From the NCBI GenBank assembly GCA_054601695.1, contig BAAHQB010000449.1, positions 27,724-91,723 on the forward strand: DNA of 64,000 bases, given 5' to 3'. Under the pieces are notes generated by a model. The model was given only the letters and a program-made list of their open reading frames with translations. It did not search any database and was not told the DNA's origin. Each line of letters begins with the position of its first letter. The stretch's first letter is position 1. Source of the DNA: Amorphochlora amoebiformis. Lineage: Eukaryota; Cercozoa; Chlorarachniophyceae. This document shows, in pieces, positions 1 to 64,000 of this stretch. The position numbers and the translations under genes are program-made.

Positions 1-38
1 ATATATATATATATATATATATACATACACATAAGCAG

Positions 39-28831
<28,793 letters not shown>

Positions 28832-29917
28832 CGTCGCGTACTATCTTTAGTCCACTTATTGGTTAGATAGAGTCTGATTTCCAATTTCTAGAATATTAAG
28901 CAATACACTAGATACATAATCTAAATATCGATCATGCATATTGTCATACACTCTGGCATACTCGAGTATCTCTGGAAATTACTGATATCATGAGTAGATA
29001 TACTATATATCTACTAGTCTAGGATATTTTCTTGATCTAAGATAGCCTAGTATAGTAACTTATACTAGTTATAAAATAATTATCAGGTGAAGTATGTATG
29101 CTAAGGTATGATATCTAGGATATGTATGAGATATAGTCACAATAAATTATAGTTATCTAGATTATGTCCTAGTTAAAATTGTAGTGACAGTCTAGACAGG
29201 TAAAATATCATAAAATAGTGACAACTCTCTAGACTCTAGATCCAGTAGATCTAGTAGATACTGGATCACTTGAATATTTTCTAGATTTTTGTATTTATAC
29301 TAGATATACTAGATATACTAGATATAGTAGATATACTAGATATATCTAGTATATTGTAGACATACACTAGAATCTAACTAGATATATACTCTAGAAACTA
29401 GATATAATCTAGATAATCTAGATAATGCATATCTAGATATATGTCTAGATGTATATACTAGATATATATATTCTAGATACTAGCTAGACAAGATATATCT
29501 AGACTAGTAGATATAAAAAAAAATATATCTAGATCTAGTAGATATATATATATATATATATATTTATGTGATATACTAGTATATATCTAGATAATATATA
29601 TATATATACATACCGTATACAATATTACATCGCACATCATGGTATATATATATTATATATATCTATATATCTGTAAATATATATATATATATATATATAC
29701 TAGATATATATACCGTATATATATATATATAAATATTTATGCCGTAGACACTCTCATTACCATATTTTTTATAAAAAGTAAGTCAATAAGTTTCAACGAC
29801 CTGCATGATCGAGATAACATTATAATTATTGGAAATGAAATTAAGTTTAAGCATGAATGCAAACGAAGTGCATGGTAGGTGCCCTTGCATTAATATCTGA
29901 TAAATTAAGCCGCTCAC
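28832..29917. other. Convergent intergenic spacer between carboxypeptidase and J-domain genes
   Basis: Begins with ordinary 3' UTR-like sequence and passes into a CTAG-rich region, then short (TA)n. No coding exon seen; a weak open frame at 29639-29878 has no family likeness. Confidence 0.6.
29220..29600. repeat. CTAG/ACTAGATAT palindromic tract
   Basis: TCTAGA, ACTAGATATACTAG, AGATCTAG and TATCTAGATATA recur every few bases. Most words are self-complementary, so either strand can fold. A similar, shorter tract occupies the spacer at 49200-49460. Confidence 0.75.
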
Positions 29918-30028
29918 TCAGAGCTTTGAGTAGGTGGAGTGAAGAATTTGGAAGATTTCCTCGGCTCTCACTTGCTCCTCTAGTGATTTTTTTCTTACCC
30001 TGATATTAATCGATATATATAAATATTA

Positions 30029-30067
<39 letters not shown>

Positions 30068-30231
30068 ATAGATATACACATGTGTGTTTCTGTATGTATG
30101 TATGTAACCCAAAACCCAACCTTAATCTAGAAAGAGGGCGATATTGAGCGAAGAGACGGAGACTGAGGGGAGAGTACAGAGGAAGGAAGAGGTAAGGGAC
30201 GAGAAGAAATAGCGAGATAGGGGGAGTAAAA

Positions 30232-30266
<35 letters not shown>

Positions 30267-32332
30267 GGAGACAGAAGGCGGGAGGGAAAAAAGAGGGAGA
30301 GAGGAGAAAGGCAGAGAGAAAAGAGAGGAGATTAAGAGAGGAGAGCGAGGAGAGGAGATTAAGCGAGGAGATTAAGAGAGGAGAGCGAGGAGAGGAAAAG
30401 GTAAGAGAGAGAGAAAGAAGGGGGGGAAGACAGAGAAGATGATATAGAATGTCGTAAAAAAAGCAATGGAGAGGTAGGAAGCGGGGACAATCAGAAAGGG
30501 GAAGTGCGAGGAAGAGCCCGAGAGATATCGCGGATGGAGGGGAAGAAAGAGGTGGTATAGTGAGAATCACAAAGGAAGATAAAGAGGCCATGGAGATGTA
30601 ATCCGATGAAAGGGAGAGAGATAGAGAGAGAGTGCAAGATATCTAGGACAGGGAGGCGACGAATGTCATGTGTCCTTGGATTATAAGACAGAAGTTGCTT
30701 CCACAGAAGTTTCTCCTACCTGTCCGGATGATATTTGACCACAACTCGTTTCATAGTGCGACGAAGTCTAGATTAGACGAATCATTAGTAAGTGTGTTCC
30801 ATGTAGAGTAGAATAGACTTACTGATCAAGGGTAGGATTGGTCTTCAGCCTATTGTGAGGATGGAACTTATTGATGAGTTCCCTGGGGGTAAGGTAGGCG
30901 CATTCGCGACGCAATCTTGGTCCTATACGATCCTATATATATATATATATATATTTGTGTGTGTGTACATATATGTATATTTATAACATAGTATGTGCAC
31001 ATGGTCTGTGTTTATGTATTTTGCACCGAGATCTCGCTTCGGAGCTCCTTCTCGTCTAACTCTCTCTTTCGTTGGTCCTTAAACTCCTTCATACGTGCCT
31101 GTTGCTTCTTGTGCAAGCGAGCGGACTGGCGTAGCTTCATATGATATGTATTCTTGGCACTTCTCATAGCAGGACTGGCCATCGGCTTGGTCTTCTTCGC
31201 AATCCGGACACTCTTGCGCGTCCTGCGATTCCTCTTCTTCTTCGTAGGAGTGGTTTTCTCTTTCTGTGCAACAGGAGTAACGTTAGCTGGTGGGGAAGAT
31301 CGTCGAGGGATAGACGACTCTCCAGATGTATTGGGCTCCTCTTGAGGATGGGCGTCCTCAGCGTGCTGTGCCTGTGGAATATCATATCTGATTCCATGTT
31401 TGTTTATTGATTTCATCAGTGGCTACCTTGTTATCCCACTCTTGCTCTTGCTCTTGCTCTTGCACATCAGCTTGGCTCTGTTGGCATTCGCGTTGTGATA
31501 TTTTCTCTGTGATAAGGATGAAATATTAGTTCCATTTCTATATCCCTCAAATATATCAATTTTTACCCTCGGGCTGCTCCTCCGCCTCCCAATCATCCAG
31601 GGAACGGAAAATTTCATCAAACTTCTCAGCTCTTGCCGCGCGACGTCGGAGAAGAGAGGCCTTCTGCAGAGTGCTCTTCTTTAATTTGGTGCGCGGCTTC
31701 TTTGAAGAGAACGTTGATGAACGAGTATACCGTCTGGATCTTGACAAGCAAGGCTTTTTCTTTGGTCTAGCATCCTTTCGAGAATAAAGCTTCCTTTTTT
31801 GACCGCACGGTGAGGTATTAATCTCTCTCTTCTGATCAACGAAAGGGATATTAACTTTGCGCCTTTTCTTTCCACTGCCGGTGGAGGAGACTTTGAACTT
31901 GGAAGGTTTTAGCTTGCGACGCTTAGAATCAGACGTTCCCTTGGTAAAATTGGTCTTGGGTTTGAGTGGGGCTTCGGGATTTACCGTCGGCTTGGATTTT
32001 CCAACCTTCTCTCCCACCTTGAATCGCTTGTTGACGTTGACATGACACTCGCCGAGAGCGACCCGTTTCCGCTTTCGAACAGAATTATCTCTGCATACCT
32101 TGATTTCCTCCTTGTTTCTCTCCTCCTCCTGCTGTTCTCCTTGTCCGTCACCCTCTTCATTTCCGGCATCGCACTCGGCTACCTGCGGCTCAAGGTTCAT
32201 CTCCAGCCCTCCGAAACCCCCGTCCTCGGCATCGCTGGAGTCATCATCAGGGACAGCGAAGTGATTCTGCCCATGAATATTCTCCTTGTCCGCTTCTGCC
32301 CTGCCCAACCATCCTGTCACCCAAGAGAACAT
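29918..32332 (-). CDS. Basic nuclear-type protein with C-terminal J domain, 6 exons
   Basis: Transcribed right to left. Exons: 31567-32332, 31427-31506, 31027-31371, 30823-30932, 30720-30767, 29918-29999; 1431 nt, 476 residues, all phases agree. The first half is charged and disordered-looking: acidic near residues 30-80, then several Lys/Arg clusters (RKRKR, KKRRK, RPKKK) typical of nuclear localisation. A Gln-Glu repeat follows in exon 2 and a helical segment rich in Lys, Glu and Gln in exon 3. The last about 75 residues form a J-like domain: helix with LRRTMKRVVVKY, the HPD motif followed by R, then helix III EEQVRAEEIFQILHSTYSKL at the extreme C-terminus. HPD stimulates Hsp70 ATPase in J proteins. 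The C-terminal position resembles auxilin or NFKBIL1 rather than classic DnaJ. No closer family was recognised. The start ATG is 85 bp from the divergent PPP4R2-like gene. Confidence 0.8.
30127..30625. repeat. GA-rich tract in last intron of the J-domain gene
   Basis: GAGA/GGAGA simple sequence; on the transcribed strand it is a CT tract within the 720-nt intron 5 (30000-30719). Confidence 0.8.
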
Positions 32333-32417
32333 CGGTGTGGCGGGCCCAGTATCCGTTGGTATCCAGTTTTGGCCCTAGCCGAAAAGAAAATAAAAGTTCG
32401 CTGAGAGTCTCAAATTA
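32333..32417. promoter_or_regulatory. Bidirectional promoter between J-domain gene and PPP4R2-like gene
   Basis: Only 85 bp separate the two start codons of head-to-head genes, so both 5' leaders and core promoters must overlap here. The sequence is mixed in composition with no (TA)n tract, unlike almost all other non-coding DNA in the window. No TATA box or other named element is clear. Confidence 0.55.
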
Positions 32418-33343
32418 ATGGAGTCCGCGCCTGACTCCGCGGCCGATGAGTCCGGGCTACACACTGCAAGGATAAAGATCTTGGAGGGTGGACACCTAGC
32501 ATAATTGACCAACTCAAAGACTGAAGTACATGATGCTGTAGGCTTTGCTAACGGGAAGGAGCAGAAATTATCACCCGAGTTGCGCGAAATCCTAGCCGAC
32601 GTCGCGGATTGTGGAGCTTCAAGGTAATTTCACACGCGCGGAGAGTTCTTCAAGCTTATAGTCAGCTCTCATACACACAGGTACGCATGGAAGCAGCTAC
32701 AGACCTTGATAACTCGACGGCTAGAGGACGTCGTTGCCGCCTACCGAAACAAAGACGCTAAGACAATCGAGATCGATGGCGAGGATTTCGATACAAGATA
32801 CAAGAGAGTGATGAAATTCCTCCAGGAATTTAAGGAGTAATCATAAATCAGCCTAATCCTTTTGTTGCTCACCGTATCTTACATAGGCCGCCGTTCACGC
32901 TGCAGAGGATGTGCGAGTTGCTCCATGAGCCTGAGAGATATTACAGGAATACCGAGAAGTTTTTCCTAGCTTTCTCAAAGGTAAGTACCTTGCCTTTATG
33001 TTCAGATGATGCCAAACTCCTCTCGATTGATTCTCAAAACAAGTTTTATTTCATCTCTGACTCTAACACAAACATTCCTCAGACCGTGTGCGGCATAACT
33101 TACCCTGCCGAGCATGTTAGTCAGCTGCGCCGCAGGGAGCCCCCGAAGAAAATACCTAAAAGAGGTTTCAAGTCAAACGGTATCGACGAGAAACTCGAGA
33201 ATATTCCCGCTGTTGAGGAAAAGCAGGTAAACCCGAACCAACCTAACCTGCCAACCCTATCCAATCGAATGGTTATTCAAAAGGAGCCTTTAAAGTCCTC
33301 TTCGGCGGCCACAGGGCCCCAAAAAATGGAAACTACCGCATGA
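32418..33343 (+). CDS. PPP4R2: Protein phosphatase 4 regulatory subunit 2 (PPP4R2/Psy4-like), 6 exons
   Basis: Regulatory subunit that brings PP4 catalytic subunit to substrates such as phospho-H2AX and centrosomal proteins. Exons: 32418-32487, 32542-32623, 32681-32836, 32887-32980, 33083-33226, 33284-33343 (606 nt, 201 residues). The PPP4R2 core is clear: SPELREILADVADCG, then a Trp-containing helix with ITRRLEDVVAAY, then RYKRVMKFLQEF and the family hallmark PPFTLQRMCELLHEPERYY followed by RNTEKFFLAFSK. The tail is short and Lys/Pro-rich; animal PPP4R2 has a longer acidic tail that is missing here. All introns are compact (50-102 nt). The last intron (57 nt, 33227-33283) is open in frame, so its retention would give a 220-residue form. 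Confidence 0.86.
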
Positions 33344-33599
33344 GGTGGCATCAAATACCTACCACTCTTTATTTTCACGGTACGCAGTGCAAAAGAGCCC
33401 CACCCCCCACTTCCGCCAAGACACTAACCAGCGCTTTGCACGTTCCATTGCTTACTTCGCCATGAGCTTCAAGTCATATATCTCACCATCACAGCTTGCA
33501 TACCGTTAAAAACACCCACGCATTGAGCACATAAGACATTATTCTACTTTCAATAAATACTATAATATAAATATTTTTAACATGCATATACGTGCATAT

Positions 33600-34980
<1,381 letters not shown>

Positions 34981-34985
<5 letters not shown>

Positions 34986-35112
34986 CTTCGTGCACACGAT
35001 CGAACATGTCTCAGACTGAGATTCGACAAGTATACGTATGTATCGATATCGATTTATGATACGATTATGGTGTCGAATACATAGGTACACATGCGTACGT
35101 ACGTTACGGTAC

Positions 35113-35178
<66 letters not shown>

Positions 35179-35302
35179 CTTCGTGCACACGATCGAACAT
35201 GTCTCAGACTCGACACGTATACGTACGTATCGATATCGATTTATGATACGATTATGGTGTCGAATACATAGGTACACATGCGTACGTACGTACTCTACGT
35301 AC
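34981..35302 (+). repeat. Direct duplication of an about 130-bp element flanking (TA)n
   Basis: Unit 1 is 34981-35117, unit 2 is 35174-35302. Each starts ATAATCTTCGTGCACACGAT, contains the palindrome ATCGATATCGAT and ends in GTACGTACGT-type repeats. Both units follow a (TA)n tract. Differences are few, mainly an insertion of about nine bases in unit 1. Confidence 0.85.
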
Positions 35303-35407
35303 TGTCCGAACGGTAGAATCAAAATATGCGGCTATTAGACCCTAGCCACTGTTCACTGCTAGTCAGGTAGTCCACTCTAGCACTGTGATATCTCAAAGTA
35401 CCTACCG

Positions 35408-35480
35408 TGCTAGCGCAGCGGTAAATCATGCACGATATATGGTAGCTTGTACAAGCTTAATGCGATTCGGACTCAGATAA
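35408..35480 (+). other. tRNA-like segment
   Basis: GCTAGCGCAGCGGTAAATC resembles a pol III A box and GCGATTCGGACTCAG resembles a B box about 55 bases later, but no complete cloverleaf can be folded. Probably another tRNA-derived SINE head; the body blocks of the family are not present here. Confidence 0.35.
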
Positions 35481-36002
35481 TGTCTTAAAGTAGCATTTAG
35501 TTAGGCTTACCTGCACAGTACGCAATACTACTGATAACAAATTCTTGAATACTATACCGAATCATGAATAAATCAATAATAGTACGCGTACGTACTACAA
35601 ATATATTAGTATATGATACTATACATTTATACTATAGAGTCAAGAATATCATTATATCTCTGGGATATATATACTAGATATATCGTATATATTGTTACTA
35701 TATCATAGTATTTAAATGGTAATACATCGATACGCAGCTATGTACTAATACCATGTGCCAGCTATGTATTCGGCATGTGAAAATACACTCTAGACTTAAG
35801 CTACTGGTACCGCTCCTTGACAAATTTGAGTCAATAAATAATATGTTGAATCATCACGCCAACCATACCTCTAGCCTGATGAATGTCATAGTGTATATAA
35901 CGAGATCTCTGTAATGATTAACGTTGATGCATCCCGCGCTGCTCGAGTCTAGTACTCAGTATACAACCCGAGGACTGTATGAGTCGCAGCCTCGCACCTA
36001 GT

Positions 36003-45035
<9,033 letters not shown>

Positions 45036-45154
45036 CGCAGTCTCGATATCCGGATATCAAACTCTAGATATGATCAAGTTAGAATCATTTAGTCCCCGGT
45101 AGTAACACATGTACCCCAGACTAATCCGGAAACCGGGAAGACCTTCGCCTTACA
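45036..45154. promoter_or_regulatory. Bidirectional promoter between thermonuclease and MCPH1-like genes
   Basis: 119 bp lie between the start codons of two divergent genes. The stretch is free of (TA)n and contains TCTAGA and GATATCCGGATATC palindromes. As with the other divergent pair in this window, the spacing is too short for separate promoters. Start codon choice on both sides is based on first ATG in frame with a recognisable domain. Confidence 0.5.
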
Positions 45155-45684
45155 ATGGGTCCTCTCGAAGGCTGTTGTGTGTACCTCGACGGTAATCGTA
45201 ACCGCATAAACCCTGAAGGAACCCCTTTTATAAGAAAATCTTCTATCAGTGAGGTGTGGTGATTCGGGCGAAATCGACAGCTCGGTAGGGTTTGAGGGCA
45301 GAGTCGAATATCTAGGAGGTAAGGTTGCGAAACGTTGGGTCAATGGGATAACGCACGTGATTTTCAAGGTACCATCGTTTAACTTCATTGAAAGTGAATG
45401 CCATAAGTTGATCCATCCACAGGAGGGAGCCGAAAGAACCCTTTCCCGCTGCGAAGAAACACAGATTAAGCTCGTTGGACCCAAGTGGCTGTTTGAGTAT
45501 GCAGTACTCGGTTTAACCACACACAAGGATTTATAAATGTTCTTTAGGTGCGAGCGTCTGAGTCTAAAGATGGATGAGGAAGACTTTCCGGCAAATACCA
45601 AAACCACACCTTCCCGACGGAAACGGGTCAACAAGAAATTATTTTCTTAACGGCCAGACATATTGAATATACTACGTATTTTAT

Positions 45685-45741
<57 letters not shown>

Positions 45742-45940
45742 AATGTATGTAAAAATATATATGTATGAACGTTTATATGAAATACAATATGCATATGAAT
45801 ATATCCAAAAATATGTATAAATACAAATATTGTCCAAAAATTATATACATGTGTGTGTATTATTGTTACTATTATTATCATTGTTGTTATTATTCTTATT
45901 AATAATATAAATATACATACATATATATATATATATATAC

Positions 45941-45981
<41 letters not shown>

Positions 45982-46037
45982 ATATATATATATACGTCAC
46001 ATTATATATATACATATATATATATATATAATACTTG

Positions 46038-46077
<40 letters not shown>

Positions 46078-46137
46078 TATTTATGTACTTGTATATACAC
46101 TGCTAATATATATATATATATATATATATATGTATAC

Positions 46138-46200
<63 letters not shown>

Positions 46201-46231
46201 ATATATTATATATATATATATATACATACAC

Positions 46232-46265
<34 letters not shown>

Positions 46266-46347
46266 TACATGTATATATATATATATTATATATATACATA
46301 TATATATATATATGTATGTATATATATATATATATATATATATACAT

Positions 46348-46379
<32 letters not shown>

Positions 46380-48375
46380 ATATTCATATGAATATATGTA
46401 TGTACGTAAAATAATATATGCATATATAAATTATATATATGTATATATAATATATGTACATATATCCATATATATATATATATATTATATATATATATAT
46501 ATATTATATATATATATTTATTACACATGTGAATGTTCGTGTACAATTTAATATCTAGCTTTAGCTCGATATGTTTTACCCTATTCAGAGAGCGAAAAGT
46601 ATGGAACCTAAGAAATCTAAGATGATGTCTCCTGATGACCCCATGTTCTCCTCGTCCCAACGTGACTTCACCTTCGCAGGTTTTCCACCTTAGTATGCCA
46701 CTGCTGCTACTGTCACCACCCTACGTTATAACACCCCCTGCTAGCTATGCCTCGAAAAGAAATTAACAACCTTTAAATCAGATAAGAAGAGCAACAGCTT
46801 GAAGACGTATAGGTGTAGGAGTTCCAGAAAAAGGCAGAGGGTCAACCGGTTATCTAGGAAATTAGAACATGAGGAGTCTGGGGACGACTTGACACTACGT
46901 CGCGTCGAAACAGACAATCAAGCCAAGCCCGACTCAAGCATACGAAAGAACGCTCTCTTAAAGAAGAAATCCGACACAAGCTCAGACGAGGATGCTCCCT
47001 TGAAACCCGCTCAGCCCAAAGGGCCGACAGACCCTCAGCTTGTGAAGGCAGCGCGGGCCTATCTCTTGCAAGGTGATCTCAGTGTAATTACTCAAAAGAA
47101 AGTCAGAAACTTCCTCGAGAAGAAATTCGAGATCAATCTCAAAAACCGAAAGCCTTGGATCAAGAGCTGCGTGAATTCAATCCTCAAGGATATGGACGCG
47201 GAGGGAAGCAGCAACAAGGCCAATGCAAGCCTCAGCGAGGCCAACGGCTGCACCAAGGCCGTCAACGACAGCAGCAAGGACATCGACGGCATCGGCATGG
47301 ACGCCAACAACAACGAGGAGGAAGCCAAAGCCAAAGGGAAGCAGACCATGGGCATCAACAAGACCATGGGCAGCGGCAATAGCAATAAAAACCCTCAAGC
47401 TACGAAAGCCAACGCTCGCAGAAAGAAGATTCAGAAAGCTAAAACTCCCAAACCCAAACCATCCAAAAGCAAAATATCCAAGCCGAAACCCAGGTCGAAG
47501 ACACCGGGGGTTAGGTCCCATATGTCCAGAAAGGCGTTAAAAACTTCTACAGCCCACAACAGAATCCCAGGCGCAAGATCTTCTTGCAATCCCAAGAAGA
47601 GGCTTTCGCAGGGAGATGGCAAGAAACGAGAACTCGCTTCGATGGTAGGATATCCACGTCCTTATGTTGATCTTATCTTACGCAATACCCAATCAGGTAC
47701 TTGCTCTGAGCGGCTGTGACGACAGTGTACAAGATATATTCCATACCGTCGCCAACGAAATGAAAGCAAGGTAAATGATAAAAACGAAATGTAGCATACC
47801 GACACACCATTACTGCAACAAAGTCTATCTCAAAAGCCTCACTGTTATCCACAATGACATAAACATTAAGATTAAACGTGCCAGGACAACCGACGAGCCT
47901 TTCTTCTGCACCCACTTGGTCTCCAACGGCTCGCGCACACTGAAGGTCTTGTTCGCGCTCGCAAACGGAGCATGGATCCTCAAGCCGAGCTGGCTGTACG
48001 AGACTGTTGGAACTTGGAAGTTTCCTCCTGAGGAGCAGCATCTACACTCAAATGCTTTCCCCGGAGTTCGGCGTCGAAGCGAAGACGGTAATTGCCCCAA
48101 TTCTATTATGCTGGTGATTTGTTCCCCCGTATTAAAACATATGTACGTACACCGCCGTTGTTACGTTCTCGCGCCATCATGCCCCGTGCATATTTTAGAA
48201 CGGCAAGCATCTGCTTTCGGAACCCGAATGTATATGACTCTATCACATTAAAATCTTCAGTCAAAGGGTTGCTCGCTGGGAAAGCTGTTTTCATCCAGGA
48301 TCTTGACGATCCACCGCTCGACGTGTTAATCAGCCTCGTCAAGGCCATGGGCGGAAAGGTACATACATGTCTATG

Positions 48376-48437
<62 letters not shown>

Positions 48438-48444
48438 AATATAT

Positions 48445-48478
<34 letters not shown>

Positions 48479-48505
48479 CATTTATATGTAACGTATATGT
48501 GCTAC

Positions 48506-48544
<39 letters not shown>

Positions 48545-48706
48545 ACATGTATAGGTATATAAAAAGATATATATATATATATATAATATATATATATATA
48601 TATTATATGTGTGTGTAATTGTGTGTTAAATATGTATGTGTATACACATATAATGATGTAATACCTTATGTACATTATATGTACAACATATACACATGTA
48701 AATATA

Positions 48707-48747
<41 letters not shown>

Positions 48748-49073
48748 CACACAAATGTATATAGACACATCTATATAATGTAAAGATTTTGTACATGTGC
48801 ACACACACTACACATACACATGTACATAGGTATACATATGTAATGCATTCCCAGGTGGCTTTAAACTTCGATTCGTGTGATATTTGCATCGCTTCTGAGA
48901 GCTACAGACCGAACTCTTTTGAAGCAACCAGAGCGAAGGTAGTCAAGCCCCAGTGGCTCTTCGACTCCTTGACAAACTACTCGGTTAAAAATGTAGAGGC
49001 TTACGCGTGGCCATGGCAAGCAAACAACAAAGAAGACTATGATGAACTGGCGGAAGAGTCTGAGGGTTTCTAG
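45155..49073 (+). CDS. MCPH1/microcephalin-like protein: BRCT, DEK_C, tandem BRCT; 10 exons
   Basis: Chromatin/DNA-damage scaffold with the microcephalin order of BRCT domains. Exons: 45155-45191, 45250-45368, 45423-45496, 45548-45626, 46589-46679, 46782-47644, 47697-47770, 47885-48087, 48261-48358, 48855-49073 (1857 nt, 618 residues, all phases agree). BRCT1 (about 1-115) shows [35 protein letters not shown] and KWLFECERL, then the DEEDFP motif typical of MCPH1. Residues about 215-272 form a DEK_C-like helical domain ([28 protein letters not shown]). A Lys/Pro/Asn-rich linker follows. BRCT2 (from about 422) has [19 protein letters not shown] and [18 protein letters not shown]3 has [10 protein letters not shown] and [10 protein letters not shown]. 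The Ser-Gly and TLK residues used to bind phosphoserine are present in BRCT2. A DEK_C inside this architecture is unusual. Intron 45369-45422 (54 nt) is open in frame. Confidence 0.85.
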
Positions 49074-49641
49074 ATAGATATTGAAACTTCCGCGCTCATA
49101 TGGCATGCATAGGCCATTCATGTAACAGCTGTATAATCACGGCAGCTGTTTTCTTCTTCCCTCGTAATTTTTTGATTTTTTTGTAAAACGTAAATTATGA
49201 TATGCCATCGGCATGTCTAGATGTACTAGATCTAGTAGATGTAGATCCAGTACTCTAGTACTAGTAGTAGTACATCATCATGAGTCCATGTATCTAGTGT
49301 ATATCAGTCTAATAAGTAATCTCAGACTATCTACTAGATCTAGTATTTAAATACTAGACTAGTATGGTCTAGTGATCACCAAGCCCACGGCTAGACCGTT
49401 TTTCCTACGGCACGAACTCTAGTATATCTTGTATATGCTAAATATACAGATATCTAGATATAGCCGCGGATGCATGGTCTGGATAGTAGATATAGGCCAT
49501 TAATCTAGTTAATTTGGATTTATGCCCCATTCTATACAACATTAACTAGGTTAAATTGGATACATGCACTGACTAGCTGAGTTGCGTTCAAACAAGCTGG
49601 AACTGTGGCCCGTTAACACTGGTAAGAGGCTTCACAGTTGG
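49074..49641. other. Convergent intergenic spacer with CTAG-rich core
   Basis: Separates the stop codons of the MCPH1-like gene (plus) and the PQBP1-like gene (minus). It is AT-rich but not (TA)n. From about 49200 to 49460 it is dense in CTAG, AGATCT and ACTAGT-type short palindromes. A TGTAA motif, used as a poly(A) signal in some algae, occurs at about 49118. No gene is seen. Confidence 0.55.
49200..49460. repeat. CTAG-rich palindromic tract
   Basis: CTAGATGTACTAGATCTAG, ACTCTAGTACTAGTAGTAG and related words. Same vocabulary as the 29220-29600 tract and the same setting: between two converging gene ends. Confidence 0.65.
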
Positions 49642-63245
<13,604 letters not shown>

Positions 63246-63260
63246 CTGTTATATATTCTG

Positions 63261-63312
<52 letters not shown>

Positions 63313-63380
63313 CATACAATATATATATATATATATATATAATACGTATACGTGTTTTAATATATATATACACACACACA

Positions 63381-63413
<33 letters not shown>

Positions 63414-63425
63414 GTAAATAATATA

Positions 63426-63540
<115 letters not shown>

Positions 63541-63567
63541 CATATATATATATATACATATAAATAG

Positions 63568-63598
<31 letters not shown>

Positions 63599-63723
63599 TA
63601 TATATGTATATATAAATATATAATATTATATATATATACACATATATATATACATATATATATATACATATATGTATATTTAAATATATTATATAAACAT
63701 ACAATACATAGATCTTTATACGT

Positions 63724-63759
<36 letters not shown>

Positions 63760-63816
63760 GTATATATATATGGATATATGTGTATATATAAATGTATGTA
63801 TTCTGATGCCTTCTAC

Positions 63817-63860
63817 GGCTGCCTGAAATGCATCCTCGCCCTTCAAATGTTCCAAATCCG
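63817..63860 (-). other. Candidate further 5' exon of the PQBP1-like gene
   Basis: Non-repetitive island with a good acceptor (tttacag) and a gt after GCC on the minus strand. The most protein-like frame reads [14 protein letters not shown] but leaves the wrong phase for the next exon at 63245; the frame with the right phase ([14 protein letters not shown]) looks less natural. A missing exon between them, or continuation past the gt, would explain this. Confidence 0.35.
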
Positions 63861-63893
63861 CTGTAAATAGGCATATTATATATAGAGATATAA

Positions 63894-63948
<55 letters not shown>

Positions 63949-64000
63949 ATGCATGTGAAATATTATCTATGTGCATCATGTGTACAGATATACTTCTTAT

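Noticed and set aside
31141-32404. Plus-strand open frames over the J-domain gene
   Set aside because: The minus strand gives six exons in phase ending in a J domain; the plus frames have no splice context.
47092-47622. Minus-strand and other-frame open frames over the MCPH1-like middle exon
   Set aside because: Shadows of a single 863-nt coding exon with a DEK_C-like domain in the plus frame.

Overview
The window is eukaryotic nuclear DNA from an intron-rich microbial eukaryote (protist or alga) that I cannot name. Reasons: coding sequence is cut into many short exons with GT-AG junctions and matching phases; interstitial TTAGGG/CCCTAA arrays point to a vertebrate-type telomere repeat; and every recognisable gene is a eukaryote-specific family. 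Most of the sequence is (TA)n and other simple repeats. Nearly all long open frames (Tyr-Ile or Ser-Leu strings) are translations of these repeats, so gene models here were built by joining exons by hand on splice sites, phase and family match.

Layout. (1) 39-28831, plus: 41 exons of a cytosolic carboxypeptidase (CCP1/NNA1-like tubulin deglutamylase) whose 5' end lies outside the window. (2) 29918-32332, minus: nuclear-looking basic protein with a C-terminal J domain. (3) 32418-33343, plus: PPP4R2-like regulatory subunit of protein phosphatase 4, head to head with gene 2 (85 bp apart). (4) 36003-45035, minus: LCL3-like membrane-anchored thermonuclease, 13 exons. (5) 45155-49073, plus: MCPH1/microcephalin-like protein, BRCT - DEK_C - BRCT-BRCT, head to head with gene 4 (119 bp apart). 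(6) 49642-63245 and beyond, minus: PQBP1-like WW-domain spliceosomal protein, 5' end outside the window. Genes therefore alternate between very short divergent promoters and longer convergent spacers that hold CTAG-rich, palindromic or duplicated DNA.

Two intron classes coexist. Genes 2, 3 and 5 have mostly compact introns of about 50-115 nt, while genes 1, 4 and 6 have introns swollen to hundreds or thousands of bases by (TA)n, CT/GA tracts, CCCTAA-like arrays and a tRNA-headed SINE-like family. The most unusual signals are (a) decayed partial copies of real exons, splice sites included, lying beside the genuine exon at about nine places in two genes, and (b) degenerate telomere repeats sitting exactly at 3' splice sites, where they could supply branch point and pyrimidine tract.

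The genes share no pathway. The carboxypeptidase suggests a ciliated or flagellated organism; PQBP1, PPP4R2 and MCPH1 homologues are general nuclear functions.
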